DNA of 64,000 nt, from positions 62,001 through 126,000 of the IMG/VR virus record IMGVR_UViG_3300035183_000096, one strand, 5' to 3'. Position 1 is the first letter of the stretch. Every line of letters starts with the position of its first letter. The position numbers and the translations under genes were made by a program. Under the pieces are notes generated by a model. That model searched no databases. It saw only the letters and a list, made by a program, of their open reading frames with translations, and was not told the origin of the DNA. Shown one piece after another: positions 29,280-36,668 of the stretch. The stretch comes from a virus.

Positions 29280-31397
29280 TTAACTCCTGACGATAACAGA
29301 GAACTTGCAATTTCCATCAACTTGGCTAGAATACCAGTGAGCGCCAAGATACATAGACTGACCTTGACTTTTGCTTACCTCTTCTTTCTTAACTTGTCCT
29401 ACCACGCCTCCGATATTGTGATATTCTGGTTTTTCTGGCGCGCGTTGTATAGTACGAGCCGCCATATTAGCGATAAGAAGTGCGGAGTATCTATCCTTAC
29501 GAAGCCTACCCTTCTTTTGCATACCCGGAGTCTTAATCTCAGGCGTGTCCCAACGCTCGCGACCATTTGAGGTTTGGGTGTGCTGAATACTAGCTAATTC
29601 TTCCTTAAGTTCCTCAATCTCAATCATACAATCTTCAAGAGTATCCTCTCTTGGTACACCATAGTCTTTTTCATACTGGTTATCTTCTTCGCCAGCTAAT
29701 TGTATTTCAACGGCATCAAATCTAGGTAGTAATAGAACCTTGTCTTCAAAGTCTTTTTTCATACCATGATTTGCTTCACTTACCCATTTACCATCTGAGA
29801 AATTAACTAACTCAACGAGATGTAAGCCAGCATAGCTGTCACTATCTTTCGGCTCATCTGGGTCACGAACAGGCCATATTGGCAATTCTCCGGGGTACAT
29901 CTTGTCGGTGTCGTAAAGAGCTTCAGCTACCTCACGCCCGCCGCCTTCAGCATCCATAACAATACGTTCACAAGGGAATGTCTTCATAAGCTCGCGAATT
30001 TTACGGGCACAATAAGCATAAAATTGATGTTCTTTAATAATACCCTTTTGAAACTTTTCCTTAAATCTTTTCCTATCTGTTGTCCAAACATAAACAACAC
30101 GACGATGTTCCGGCCAAAGCTCAAGTAAGGTTATAGCAAAATTATCGCGTTCGGAGGCTGGGTCAATTCCATAAACATATCTACGTTTTGGATGACCTTT
30201 AATAGTAGCAGAAAATTGCACTGGAATACCACTTATATAGATTGGGTGGCGGGTAACGCATGTTTCAACTAATGTACGCTTAAAAAAACCATCACTGTCG
30301 CCCACAAAGACTGCTCCGTACTCCATTTCATAAGCTGCTTTGTGTAAGGTAGCTTTGTTAGAAGCAATCTGGGTGGCGTCAAAGTAACCTTCTTGTAGTA
30401 AGTCAACGGGTATGCGAATTATACAATAATCTTTCCAGTTAAGGGCAGCCATATTTTCGGTATCACCGCCCATCATTTCAGCCAACTTGGCTTGATTACC
30501 TTTGCTTGAAATAATAGCTTTATACTTCTTCCAATACTTAGCAAAATTACGAAAGCTATATGATGCTGTGCCGGAGATGATAACCTGATTACGTTTGGAC
30601 TCAAACAATTCTTTTGCTCTTACTTGATTATCTTCGTTAATAAAACCTAACTCTTGCATAGCCTTATAGCTTGCTTTACGCTCCATATTCTCAATTGGGT
30701 TGTCTGATACAACAGTAAAACCTTTAATAACGGTTTCAAAAATTTCGGTATCAATAGCATCAAACTCATCAGCAACAATAGTGTTGGCGCGCAAACCTCT
30801 AATCTTCTCACCATTACCAATAGGTAGAGCAGTAATAACACTGTCAGCCAGAATCATTTCATGACGGTCTATATTACGATGTGGGCCATTTCTTAAGCCA
30901 CGGGCACCAGTATCACCAAGTAAATCTCTTAATATATCTGCCTTATACCATATAGTTTCACCATACTCAGACAATAATTTACTTTGACGAAAACCGGCGC
31001 CCGTTAGAATAATCTTTGAGCCTTGTTTAATAAGGCCTTTATACATAACATAGAACGCTAATGTAAAGGTCTTAGACATACCACGACTACCCACCAATAA
31101 TGGAAATGGGTGGTCCCACAACAACCTAATTAAAGCCACCTGCATTGGCGACAATTTTACATTAAAAATATGTTTAGCTGTAAAATGAACGTAGTTTACA
31201 TCAGTAATAAGTTTAACTAGATACTTATGTGGTCTCTCTATATCCTCACGAGTAATGTGAGCTAGAGGATTATCAATTTCCCGGCCTATTAAATCAGGTA
31301 AGTTTAACCACGCTCTTTTTACATACTGTTTCGCTAACTCTGGGTCACTTTTTATTTCTTCTAGGCTTAGTCGCGGGTCTTTCTTTTTCGCGCTCAT
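29280..31397 (-). CDS. terL: Terminase large subunit (705 aa)
   Basis: The packaging motor ATPase and nuclease. Walker A LLVGSRGMSKT at ~100-110, Walker B TIVADEFDAID at ~206-216, a coupling-like SGTASYSF near 275-282, and RNase H-fold nuclease motifs YGIDPASERDNF (Asp 412) and RIVMDAEGGGRE (Asp 482), with further acidic residues near the C terminus. Length fits T4-type large terminases. Its ATG lies inside the end of the ERCC4-like nuclease gene (53-base overlap). Confidence 0.95.
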   Translation of the reverse strand: MSAKKKDPRLSLEEIKSDPELAKQYVKRAWLNLPDLIGREIDNPLAHITREDIERPHKYLVKLITDVNYVHFTAKHIFNVKLSPMQVALIRLLWDHPFPLLVGSRGMSKTFTLAFYVMYKGLIKQGSKIILTGAGFRQSKLLSEYGETIWYKADILRDLLGDTGARGLRNGPHRNIDRHEMILADSVITALPIGNGEKIRGLRANTIVADEFDAIDTEIFETVIKGFTVVSDNPIENMERKASYKAMQELGFINEDNQVRAKELFESKRNQVIISGTASYSFRNFAKYWKKYKAIISSKGNQAKLAEMMGGDTENMAALNWKDYCIIRIPVDLLQEGYFDATQIASNKATLHKAAYEMEYGAVFVGDSDGFFKRTLVETCVTRHPIYISGIPVQFSATIKGHPKRRYVYGIDPASERDNFAITLLELWPEHRRVVYVWTTDRKRFKEKFQKGIIKEHQFYAYCARKIRELMKTFPCERIVMDAEGGGREVAEALYDTDKMYPGELPIWPVRDPDEPKDSDSYAGLHLVELVNFSDGKWVSEANHGMKKDFEDKVLLLPRFDAVEIQLAGEEDNQYEKDYGVPREDTLEDCMIEIEELKEELASIQHTQTSNGRERWDTPEIKTPGMQKKGRLRKDRYSALLIANMAARTIQRAPEKPEYHNIGGVVGQVKKEEVSKSQGQSMYLGAHWYSSQVDGNCKFSVIVRS

Positions 31398-31866
31398 TAA
31401 CTAATTCCACCATTCTTTTCATTAGACAGGAGGCTATACGATGACCGTTACCACTTCCGGCCAATATAAACTTGGTTTTGTACTTAAGTTGAAACTCCAT
31501 CAACTTTGCAAGAATAAGACGTGGGGATATTTTTGCCAAACTCTTCCAATACATTTTTGGTATGCCAGAATTTTCGGGAAAGTTAAGGATGTCATCCATA
31601 TTAAACTCTAAGACAACATATGGAAACTCAAACTCCTGTAATCTCTCTAATTCTTTTATAAATCTTGCCTCAAGTATATTGCGGGAAAACTCTGATGTAT
31701 TTGCCTTACGCTCAATAACAAATATGTTTTCCAAACCCTTTAACGTATAATCACCAGTTGGTAAGGCTTCAATTACTGTACCATTACACCAATCGCAAGG
31801 ACTAAACATCCATCCATGCCCCTCCTTTTCCCTTGTGTCTCTAACTACTGTATATAGTTTATTCAT
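31345..31866 (-). CDS. ERCC4-type nuclease (173 aa)
   Basis: ERCC4-domain motifs: VVRDTREKEG at 7-16, ALPTGDYTLKG near 35-44, FVIERKANTSEF near 49-60 and RFIKELERLQEFEFPYVVLE. The GDY...ERK core is the catalytic signature of XPF/MUS81-family nucleases. I take ATG 31866, which has AAGGTG upstream and overlaps the previous stop (AATGAATAA); a longer reading to 31920 would sit inside the dehydratase gene. Small ERCC4 proteins occur near terminase genes and may trim or resolve DNA for packaging, which is inference. Confidence 0.85.
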   Translation of the reverse strand: MNKLYTVVRDTREKEGHGWMFSPCDWCNGTVIEALPTGDYTLKGLENIFVIERKANTSEFSRNILEARFIKELERLQEFEFPYVVLEFNMDDILNFPENSGIPKMYWKSLAKISPRLILAKLMEFQLKYKTKFILAGSGNGHRIASCLMKRMVELVNEREKERPATKPRRNKK

Positions 31867-32923
31867 TATTATTACACCTTTGAATATCATGATTAACCAT
31901 TTCATAAACAAGTTCATCAAAACTTATAGTAGTCTTCCAACCAAGTTTTTCGCGCGTATAGGTGCTATCACCTAATAAGTACGGCACTTCAAGTGGACGA
32001 ATAAACTTAGGGTCTATTTCTACGATTTTAGCAAGAGAAAGGTTAGGAATATAATAAGATGAATGATTTGATAACCATCTTACGAAAACCGCATATGCTT
32101 TTTCTAAGAACTCTTGTATTGTATGAGTTTCCATAGATGAAAATACAAAGTCTTCGGGCTTATCGAGTTGCATCATACGCCAAAAACCGTCAACACAATC
32201 GCGGGCGTGCGACCAATCGCGTTTGGTTGTTAATGTACCCAAATGTAGTTTTGGATAGTTCATTTCGCCTGTAAGATTAAAGATAACTTTATCGTTTATA
32301 ATAGCAGCGGCTAACTCACCAAAGTATTTAGTTATCTTACGAGTAACAAAGTTTTCGCCGCGTCTTGGGCTTTCATGATTAAAGCATATGGCGGACGCCG
32401 CATATAAGCCAAAACTCTCTCTATAAACTTTAGTCATTTGGAAAGCCGCTGTTTTAGCAACAGCATAAGGACTACGAGGATTAAAAGGTGTTGTTATACG
32501 TTGGTGCCCATCATCATCACAGGCATCGCCGAACTGTTCGCTAGAACCAGCATAAAAGTAACGGGTATCAGGCTTAATGGTGCGAATTGCTTCAAGACAA
32601 TTTAAGCACCCTACCGCGGTAGATTGAAAACACGATGAAGGTTCAGCCCAACTAATGTGAACGTGACTCATAGCGGCAAAATTGTATATTTCATCCGGCT
32701 TAACTTCGCTTATGATTCGAGTAACAGAACCGGCGTCAGTTACATCGCCGCTATGTAAATGAATTTGATTTAATACTTTAGGCTCAAATCTGGTTGTATT
32801 TGGTACTGAGGTGCGTCTAGCCACACCATGTACGTCATATCCTTTAGCAAGAAGGAAATCAGTCATATATGAGCCATCTTGTCCTGTGATTCCGAATATC
32901 AACGCTTTCTTTTTATTCACCAT
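31859..32923 (-). CDS. gmd: GDP-mannose 4,6-dehydratase (354 aa)
   Basis: A short-chain dehydrogenase/reductase-fold enzyme that converts GDP-mannose to GDP-4-keto-6-deoxymannose. Visible motifs: NAD(P)-binding GITGQDGSYM at 11-20, AGSSEQFG with catalytic Ser/Glu near 127-129, Tyr 153 and Lys 157 in SPYAVAK, FNHESPRRGENFVTRKI, and GTLTTKRDWSHARDCVDGFW. The usual EMYG is EQFG here. It is embedded between the presumed small terminase and the ERCC4 nuclease, overlapping both, so it is co-transcribed with late genes. The product could feed the DegT-type aminotransferase at 49680-50768. Confidence 0.93.
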   Translation of the reverse strand: MVNKKKALIFGITGQDGSYMTDFLLAKGYDVHGVARRTSVPNTTRFEPKVLNQIHLHSGDVTDAGSVTRIISEVKPDEIYNFAAMSHVHISWAEPSSCFQSTAVGCLNCLEAIRTIKPDTRYFYAGSSEQFGDACDDDGHQRITTPFNPRSPYAVAKTAAFQMTKVYRESFGLYAASAICFNHESPRRGENFVTRKITKYFGELAAAIINDKVIFNLTGEMNYPKLHLGTLTTKRDWSHARDCVDGFWRMMQLDKPEDFVFSSMETHTIQEFLEKAYAVFVRWLSNHSSYYIPNLSLAKIVEIDPKFIRPLEVPYLLGDSTYTREKLGWKTTISFDELVYEMVNHDIQRCNNNE

Positions 32924-33728
32924 CGCCCTCTTCTTCCTCTAACATTTGAATGGTTTTAGAACATAATATGGGCTGGTCAACAAGCCCATCCATGTATTTA
33001 TGAGGCTTAGCCAGCCTTTTTAATTCTCTCTCGCCAGCCATCCTCATTAGTTCCATCTCTTCGCCCTCGTGTTTTCTGAAGGATTCATTATCAAACGCCC
33101 TTAATAACTCAACGACTTCCTTCTTTGCGCCTTCTTCATTCTTGCGAATCTGGTCCCTAGTGCCCTTAATATCCCTAATTTGCTTCTGCCACTTATCCAT
33201 ATAATCATTAACGTTGGCAACGACCCTAGTTAATGCGGCGCGAGTATTAGTTATAAGCTCGTGTAACTTAGCTATTCTGGGCTTCTTAACCTTTTCTTCA
33301 TCCAGGCTATCATCATTACGAACCTCTTCTATTTCAAGTTGCCAGGCAATTATGCTATCTTCCATTTGCTTACGCTGAATGAGTGTTTTACTGATTAACA
33401 ATTCATAAGTTACGGCCAATACTATTTGACTACGTTCACTTGGCTTAATATCATTCTTGAACTGTAACGTAAGCTCTACATACTTATGTTCAAAAATAGC
33501 CATTTCGTCTTCAGCGAATTGTCTTTTGATTTGATTGTATTCTGGCCTATTTCTGAAGTCAGCAATAATCTCTTGAGCCTCTTCATAATTCTCCTCCTCT
33601 TTCATTACACTTATGATAAAGTCTTCGGTGCGGTCTAACATTATAGCTATTTCTGCTGGCGTCTTCTTTCTTGCGTTATCTCTTATTGTTTTAATTTCCG
33701 TAGCACTTGGTCTTCCACGTTTAGGCAT
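32913..33728 (-). CDS. Putative terminase small subunit (271 aa)
   Basis: The N terminus (MPKRGRPSATEIKTIRDNAR, then KKTPAEIAIMLDRTEDFI) reads as a helix-turn-helix DNA-binding domain, followed by a long coiled-coil region and a C-terminal acidic tail EEEEGDGE. This layout and the position upstream of the large terminase fit a small terminase that recognises packaging sites. No signature unique to the family was seen, so the call rests on layout and order. Site GAGGAAGA. Confidence 0.6.
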   Translation of the reverse strand: MPKRGRPSATEIKTIRDNARKKTPAEIAIMLDRTEDFIISVMKEEENYEEAQEIIADFRNRPEYNQIKRQFAEDEMAIFEHKYVELTLQFKNDIKPSERSQIVLAVTYELLISKTLIQRKQMEDSIIAWQLEIEEVRNDDSLDEEKVKKPRIAKLHELITNTRAALTRVVANVNDYMDKWQKQIRDIKGTRDQIRKNEEGAKKEVVELLRAFDNESFRKHEGEEMELMRMAGERELKRLAKPHKYMDGLVDQPILCSKTIQMLEEEEGDGE

Positions 33729-34326
33729 TCTTCCTCACCTCAAATATCGTTGCTATATACCTTTGTAACTTCTCCCTCTCAGTTTTCCGTAACTTTCCAC
33801 CGCCCTTAGCCTTTTCCCAAAAAACTTGAAGAGTTTTAGGTAGATTACGCTCAATTATCGCTATGATTTCACGGAGTTCCACGTCCTTAACCACAGAAGA
33901 TTTTTTGGAGATTTGACTATCGAAAATGAGACTTATATCAACTGGATAGAGTAAACCTTGTTTGTTAGCATTACGTCTAGTCCAATTAGCAAATTTAATA
34001 CAAGACATTCTATCCTCAAATGCTGCACATTTGTTTCGAGACTTATCATAGAATGGGCAGCCTACGCACGGCGGCTCACTACGCTTATATTTATTACGTT
34101 TTAGATTTATAAGACGACTTAAGACAACTGTATATAGAAAGTTCTCTAGCGGCCTCTTATTATCATACCTCTCTTCGGACAACGCTTTTATTGCTTCATA
34201 GCGCGCTTCTTGCTTCATATCCTCTACGTCATAATAACCGAACTTAAACTTAGGAGCTAATATAGCCACTACCTTCTCTATGGCCGCCAACACCTGTTGT
34301 TCGGTCATTCCTGGTGGAATTACCAT
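33721..34326 (-). CDS. Sigma70-like (region 2) transcription factor, candidate late sigma (201 aa)
   Basis: Residues ~25-85 match sigma70 region 2: YYDVEDMKQEARYEAIKALS, then PLENFLYTVVLSRLINLKRN, with the EDMKQEA core-binding helix and a following helix that would contact the -10 element. A Cys cluster follows (CVGCPFYDKSRNKC then CIKF), reminiscent of a zinc-stabilised insert. No clear region 4 is visible. It heads the leftward structural operon, so a T4 gp55-like role in late transcription is a fair inference. MVIPPGMTEQQ gives two possible starts (34326 or 34308). Confidence 0.7.
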   Translation of the reverse strand: MVIPPGMTEQQVLAAIEKVVAILAPKFKFGYYDVEDMKQEARYEAIKALSEERYDNKRPLENFLYTVVLSRLINLKRNKYKRSEPPCVGCPFYDKSRNKCAAFEDRMSCIKFANWTRRNANKQGLLYPVDISLIFDSQISKKSSVVKDVELREIIAIIERNLPKTLQVFWEKAKGGGKLRKTEREKLQRYIATIFEVRKNA

Positions 34327-34453
34327 TGAGTGGTTTTGCCTCCGCTATTAATTTGTTAAAGGTTTCACTACTATCCTTCGTTTCCAAATCTTCCGCTTTG
34401 CTTTTTTCTATCATTCTCATATATAATACGGTTGGAACGGGGATTACGTTCAT
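34250..34453 (-). CDS. Small ORF leading the late operon (67 aa)
   Basis: 67 residues, start MNVIPVPTVLYMRMIEKSKA, with a good AGAGGATGATGTT site. Its last 77 bases overlap the sigma-like gene in another frame, and it may exist mainly to couple translation to it. No family recognised. Confidence 0.45.
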   Translation of the reverse strand: MNVIPVPTVLYMRMIEKSKAEDLETKDSSETFNKLIAEAKPLNGNSTRNDRTTGVGGHREGSGYISS

Positions 34454-34466
34454 AACATCATCCTCT

Positions 34467-34496
34467 TTGGTTTAATGCAACTTATATCAATATAAT
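34467..34496 (+). promoter_or_regulatory. Sigma70-type promoter for the first rightward gene
   Basis: A perfect -10 TATAAT (34491-34496) is preceded by TTGGTT at 34467-34472 with an 18-base spacer. The predicted transcript would start at about 34503-34504, i.e. at the ATG of the first rightward ORF. Confidence 0.55.
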
Positions 34497-34503
34497 AATA
34501 CAC

Positions 34504-34731
34504 ATGAAGCATAGATATAGTCAGCAAGAAAAAGAATGGTTGATTAGGGAGAGCGGTAATTACAAAGATAGAGAACTGCTCATACGGTTTAATAAAGTGT
34601 TCCAAACAAATGTAGGTTTATATAGCTTAAGACAACAACGACGTAAGCTAGGTTTACAGAAAGTGGGAGGACGAGGAAAATGTATGCTAAAAGCGAAAAC
34701 GCCAAATCTTATGTCATTGTTTATGGCGTAG
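34504..34731 (+). CDS. HNH-endonuclease N-terminal-like fragment (75 aa)
   Basis: 75 residues: MKHRYSQQEKEWLIRESGNY, KDRELLIRFNKVFQTNVGLY, SLRQQRRKLGLQKVGGRGKC. It resembles the N-terminal DNA-binding segment that precedes HNH domains in many phage homing endonucleases (F(S/T)..E..FL....y...EL...FN..F). The HNH catalytic part is absent. No ribosome binding site is seen and the ATG follows the -10 by 7 bases, so the mRNA may be leaderless. It may be a decayed homing endonuclease or a small stand-alone DNA binder. Confidence 0.5.
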   Translation: MKHRYSQQEKEWLIRESGNYKDRELLIRFNKVFQTNVGLYSLRQQRRKLGLQKVGGRGKCMLKAKTPNLMSLFMA

Positions 34732-34886
34732 GTTGTGATATGACTGTGATTCCTGTAACTACTCTGCCTATGTTTTGGGATAATGTATGGCTCTATGATA
34801 ATCAAACTAATAAATTCTTGAACGGTTCTATTCAGACAGATTTAGTTAGTCATAATTTTAGGTTTACCGAAAAAGGGCAACCATAG
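34680..34886 (+). CDS. Small hypothetical protein (68 aa)
   Basis: 68 residues (MYAKSENAKSYVIVYGVGCD, later PMFWDNVWLYDNQTNKFLNG). Its start lies inside the previous ORF and has GGGAGGACGAGGAAA immediately upstream, which argues for real translation. Unknown family. Confidence 0.5.
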   Translation: MYAKSENAKSYVIVYGVGCDMTVIPVTTLPMFWDNVWLYDNQTNKFLNGSIQTDLVSHNFRFTEKGQP

Positions 34887-34991
34887 GGATTGTTTAGGTG
34901 GGACATCTGTGATTTTTGGTGACTTGTTGTGAATGTACCCCCACGTTGCAAAACAACCTGGTAAGAACATGAGGAAAACAACAAATAAATC

Positions 34992-35035
34992 GTACCCCCC
35001 CTGCCGTGCATAGTAATAGGTGTAAGGGGGGGTAA
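34992..35035. other. C7/G8 hairpin at the left boundary of the GC-rich island
   Basis: TACCCCCCC and GGGGGGGTA can pair over 9 bp around a 24-base spacer. It is followed on the plus strand by an A-rich tract, not a U-tract. The stretch 34887-35099 has no convincing gene and marks the change from AT-rich DNA to the island. Confidence 0.5.
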
Positions 35036-35099
35036 AGGAAAAATAAAAAAAAGAATCCTTTGCCCATTCGTGGTAATCTAATACAGGAAGGGGGCGGTT

Positions 35100-35198
35100 A
35101 TGCTCCAACAACTTATCGGCGTGCTTTTCAGTCCAGCCGGCTTCGTGGCCGGCACAGTTTTCCTGACAGCACTTCTTTCTATGAGGTGCTGGAAATAG
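35100..35198 (+). CDS. Small membrane peptide (32 aa)
   Basis: ATG at 35100 has a strong GGAAGGGGGCGG site. The peptide MLQQLIGVLFSPAGFVAGTV continues with a hydrophobic FLTALLSM and ends RCWK, forming one membrane-spanning segment. The stop is 11 bases before the next ATG. Too short for any family call. Confidence 0.5.
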   Translation: MLQQLIGVLFSPAGFVAGTVFLTALLSMRCWK

Positions 35199-35209
35199 GG
35201 GGTCTTCAC

Positions 35210-35386
35210 ATGGCTAAACGCAATCCGAGTGACTTCGAGGGTCTTCACGAAGACTTCGAGGACGAAGCACTACCGATTGAGTGCTTCGAGATTGAGGAAG
35301 AGGAATTCGACCGCTTCCGCTACGACGGGTACGATGTCCCAATGCCAGAGTATGATGCATATTGGGACACTGACTACCCATGGTAG
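35210..35386 (+). CDS. Acidic small protein (58 aa)
   Basis: I take the ATG at 35210 (MAKRNPSDFEGLHEDFEDEA), which has GGGGG seven bases upstream and follows the membrane peptide stop; a longer reading from 35060 would overlap that gene. The protein is strongly acidic with repeated FD/FE and a Tyr-rich tail (YDGYDVPMPEYDAYWDTDYP). It may be a DNA mimic or partner protein, but this is only suggested by composition. Confidence 0.55.
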   Translation: MAKRNPSDFEGLHEDFEDEALPIECFEIEEEEFDRFRYDGYDVPMPEYDAYWDTDYPW

Positions 35387-35394
35387 CAGAGGGA

Positions 35395-35416
35395 GCACGG
35401 GGCGTATGCCCCGTGC
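35395..35416 (+). ncRNA. Island hairpin 1 (9-bp GC stem)
   Basis: GCACGGGGC pairs with GCCCCGTGC around the loop GTAT, 8 bases after the 58-aa gene. It shares the preceding GCAGAGGG and the GCACGGGG arm with the hairpins at 35872 and 36937. Confidence 0.7.
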
Positions 35417-35451
35417 CGCGAGCTAGTGGCCGCTTTGGCGTAACACAGGGA

Positions 35452-35485
35452 GGTGGGGCATATCATTATACCCCGCCCCTTTTTT
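35452..35485 (+). terminator. Intrinsic terminator in the island, copy 1
   Basis: GGTGGGG pairs with CCCCGCC (7 bp, one G-T) around CATATCATTATA and is followed by CC and TTTTTT. It is related in sequence to the terminator at 36308. Confidence 0.8.
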
Positions 35486-35594
35486 ATTGTCGCCTGACCA
35501 GGCGGCGAAAAAAAAGAAAAAAAACTGAATCCTATAGTAATTTCCAGCATCTATATATATGTATGAGGCAACCGGTAGGCAGAAAGGAGCATCT

Positions 35595-35855
35595 ATGGCT
35601 AGAGTAAAGGTAGAGGACCGGCGGCTTGACCGCCGGCTACTCAGCGTCGATAACCTACGCCCCGGCGAATCTATGGTTGCCGAACTTTCCACCATTGGTG
35701 ACCTTGACGGGCAGGTCGGGGTCGTAATGCGGACGGCGTTTAACCCTCCGGAACTGCACTTCTTGACTGAAGAAGGCCAGTTCGTAAAACTCGGTGTTGA
35801 CACCGAGTTCTACAAATCATATTGCTGCGTAACCGTACAAAACGTGTGGTATTAA
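35595..35855 (+). CDS. GESMV-family small protein, paralogue 1 (86 aa)
   Basis: 86 residues with a conserved core LRPGESMVAELSTIGDLDGQ, VGVVMRT, LHFLTEEGQF and FYKS. It is one of three paralogues in 1.4 kb; shared pattern: V.(v/i)(e/d)..., dL.pGeSMV.el, dG..Gi(i/v)Mkt, L.FltaEG.f..L..Dt.FYkS...V.V.n. ATG 35595 has AAAGGAG and a six-base spacer; an upstream ATG at 35559 lacks one. A small beta-rich fold is likely. No named family is recognised. Confidence 0.75.
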   Translation: MARVKVEDRRLDRRLLSVDNLRPGESMVAELSTIGDLDGQVGVVMRTAFNPPELHFLTEEGQFVKLGVDTEFYKSYCCVTVQNVWY

Positions 35856-35871
35856 CCACATGGCAGAGGGG

Positions 35872-35954
35872 GCACGGGGAGCACGCCCCGTGCTTAATGC
35901 GGGCACCCTTACGGTGAGGGTGCACGGTCCCAACTCCGCTCCAAGGGGAAAATC
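35872..35954 (+). ncRNA. Two-hairpin RNA leader, copy A
   Basis: Hairpin a: GCACGGGG (35872-35879) with CCCCGTGC (35886-35893), loop AGCACG. Hairpin b: 35903-35911 with 35915-35923, nine pairs including one G-T, loop CGG. Then CGGTCCCAACTCCG and an AAGGGGA site lead into the GTG of the 113-aa gene. It matches copy B position by position, with compensatory stem changes. Confidence 0.7.
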
Positions 35955-36296
35955 GTGGTCACTCTGACAGCAGAGGCCGATTACGGCCTCAGCGGCCAGT
36001 ACATCGCCCAGATTACTGGCCGGGACAAGAAGTATGTTTTTAGTCGGGAATTCGTAGGCCGCAAATGCGGCCGCCGTAATGAAACAACAGAAGCCCGCGT
36101 CGATGACGCTGGGCTTTACGAAGTCTGTAATGCCACAAGACACGGCAAGAACAGCCGTTTTGTGGTATTAGCCGAAGTGGGTGGCGAACTCCGGGTAATT
36201 AAGATTACCCGGGAACAAGCCATGAAAATTGCAAAGGCCCTGGATGACGGCCAGGATTTTGCGGACTTAGTCCGCGACCTGGCCACCGCACCTTGA
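35955..36296 (+). CDS. Hypothetical island protein (113 aa)
   Basis: Starts at GTG 35955 behind CCAAGGGGAAAATC, directly after the two-hairpin leader. 113 residues: MVTLTAEADYGLSGQYIAQI, Cys-containing GRKCGRRNETTEARVDDAGL, a beta part (RFVVLAEVGGELRVIKITRE) and a C-terminal helix. Unknown family. The stop overlaps the -35-like TTGACA of a downstream promoter candidate. Confidence 0.65.
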   Translation: MVTLTAEADYGLSGQYIAQITGRDKKYVFSREFVGRKCGRRNETTEARVDDAGLYEVCNATRHGKNSRFVVLAEVGGELRVIKITREQAMKIAKALDDGQDFADLVRDLATAP

Positions 36297-36321
36297 CAAA
36301 GAGGTAGGGGGCGGATATATT
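36293..36321 (+). promoter_or_regulatory. Sigma70-like promoter overlapping a terminator
   Basis: TTGACA at 36293-36298, a 17-base spacer and TATATT at 36316-36321. The -10 box falls in the loop of the terminator at 36308-36340. It would serve the two downstream GESMV-family genes. The -35 overlaps the stop of the 113-aa gene. Confidence 0.45.
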
Positions 36322-36340
36322 ATTATACCCGCCCCTTTTT
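36308..36340 (+). terminator. Intrinsic terminator in the island, copy 2
   Basis: GGGGCGG pairs with CCGCCCC (7 bp) around ATATATTATTATAC, followed by TTTTT. Its loop and 3' side closely resemble the terminator at 35452. Confidence 0.8.
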
Positions 36341-36389
36341 ATGGGGTCAGTAGGAAACCAGTCCTGTTCCACCCGAAAGGAGGAAACTG

Positions 36390-36665
36390 ATGGTGTTCGT
36401 AAAAGTTGAAGATTCGGAACGTCGCGAGCGAAGCCGGCTGCTTTACTCGGAAGACCTACAGGCCGGTTCGTCTATGGTGGTAGGAATATCATCCTATTCC
36501 AGGGGCCTCAATGGGGTTACTGGGATATTGATGAAGCCGATTATTGACTCAGGCAAACTATACTTCTTCCACTCGGAAGAAGGCCGGATTTGGGAATTAG
36601 GTGGGGATGTATTGTTTTACCCATCTACTTCAACAATTAGTGTAAAAAATGCAAAAGGAGGATAA
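36390..36665 (+). CDS. GESMV-family small protein, paralogue 2 (91 aa)
   Basis: 91 residues, the most diverged of the three: MVFVKVEDSERRERSRLLYS, DLQAGSSMVVGISSYSRGLN, GVTGILMKPIIDSGKLYFFH, SEEGRIWELGGDVLFYPST. GES is changed to GSS. AAAGGAGGAAACTG precedes the ATG. It lies three bases from paralogue 3. Confidence 0.75.
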   Translation: MVFVKVEDSERRERSRLLYSEDLQAGSSMVVGISSYSRGLNGVTGILMKPIIDSGKLYFFHSEEGRIWELGGDVLFYPSTSTISVKNAKGG

Positions 36666-36668
36666 TAA

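Noticed and set aside
31867-31920. N-terminal extension of the ERCC4 nuclease
   Set aside because: It lies in the dehydratase reading frame region and the ERCC4 fold starts at MNKLYTVVRD.
34842-35111. 89-aa minus-strand frame
   Set aside because: It covers the C7/G8 hairpin and the ribosome site of the 35100 peptide, has no site of its own and runs against neighbouring genes.
35060-35209. Longer start for the acidic 58-aa protein
   Set aside because: It overlaps the better-supported 32-aa membrane peptide and lacks a ribosome site; ATG 35210 follows GGGGG at good distance.
35486-35520. Minus-strand terminator from TCGCC/GGCGA and the A-rich run
   Set aside because: Read on the minus strand the T-run precedes the hairpin rather than following it.
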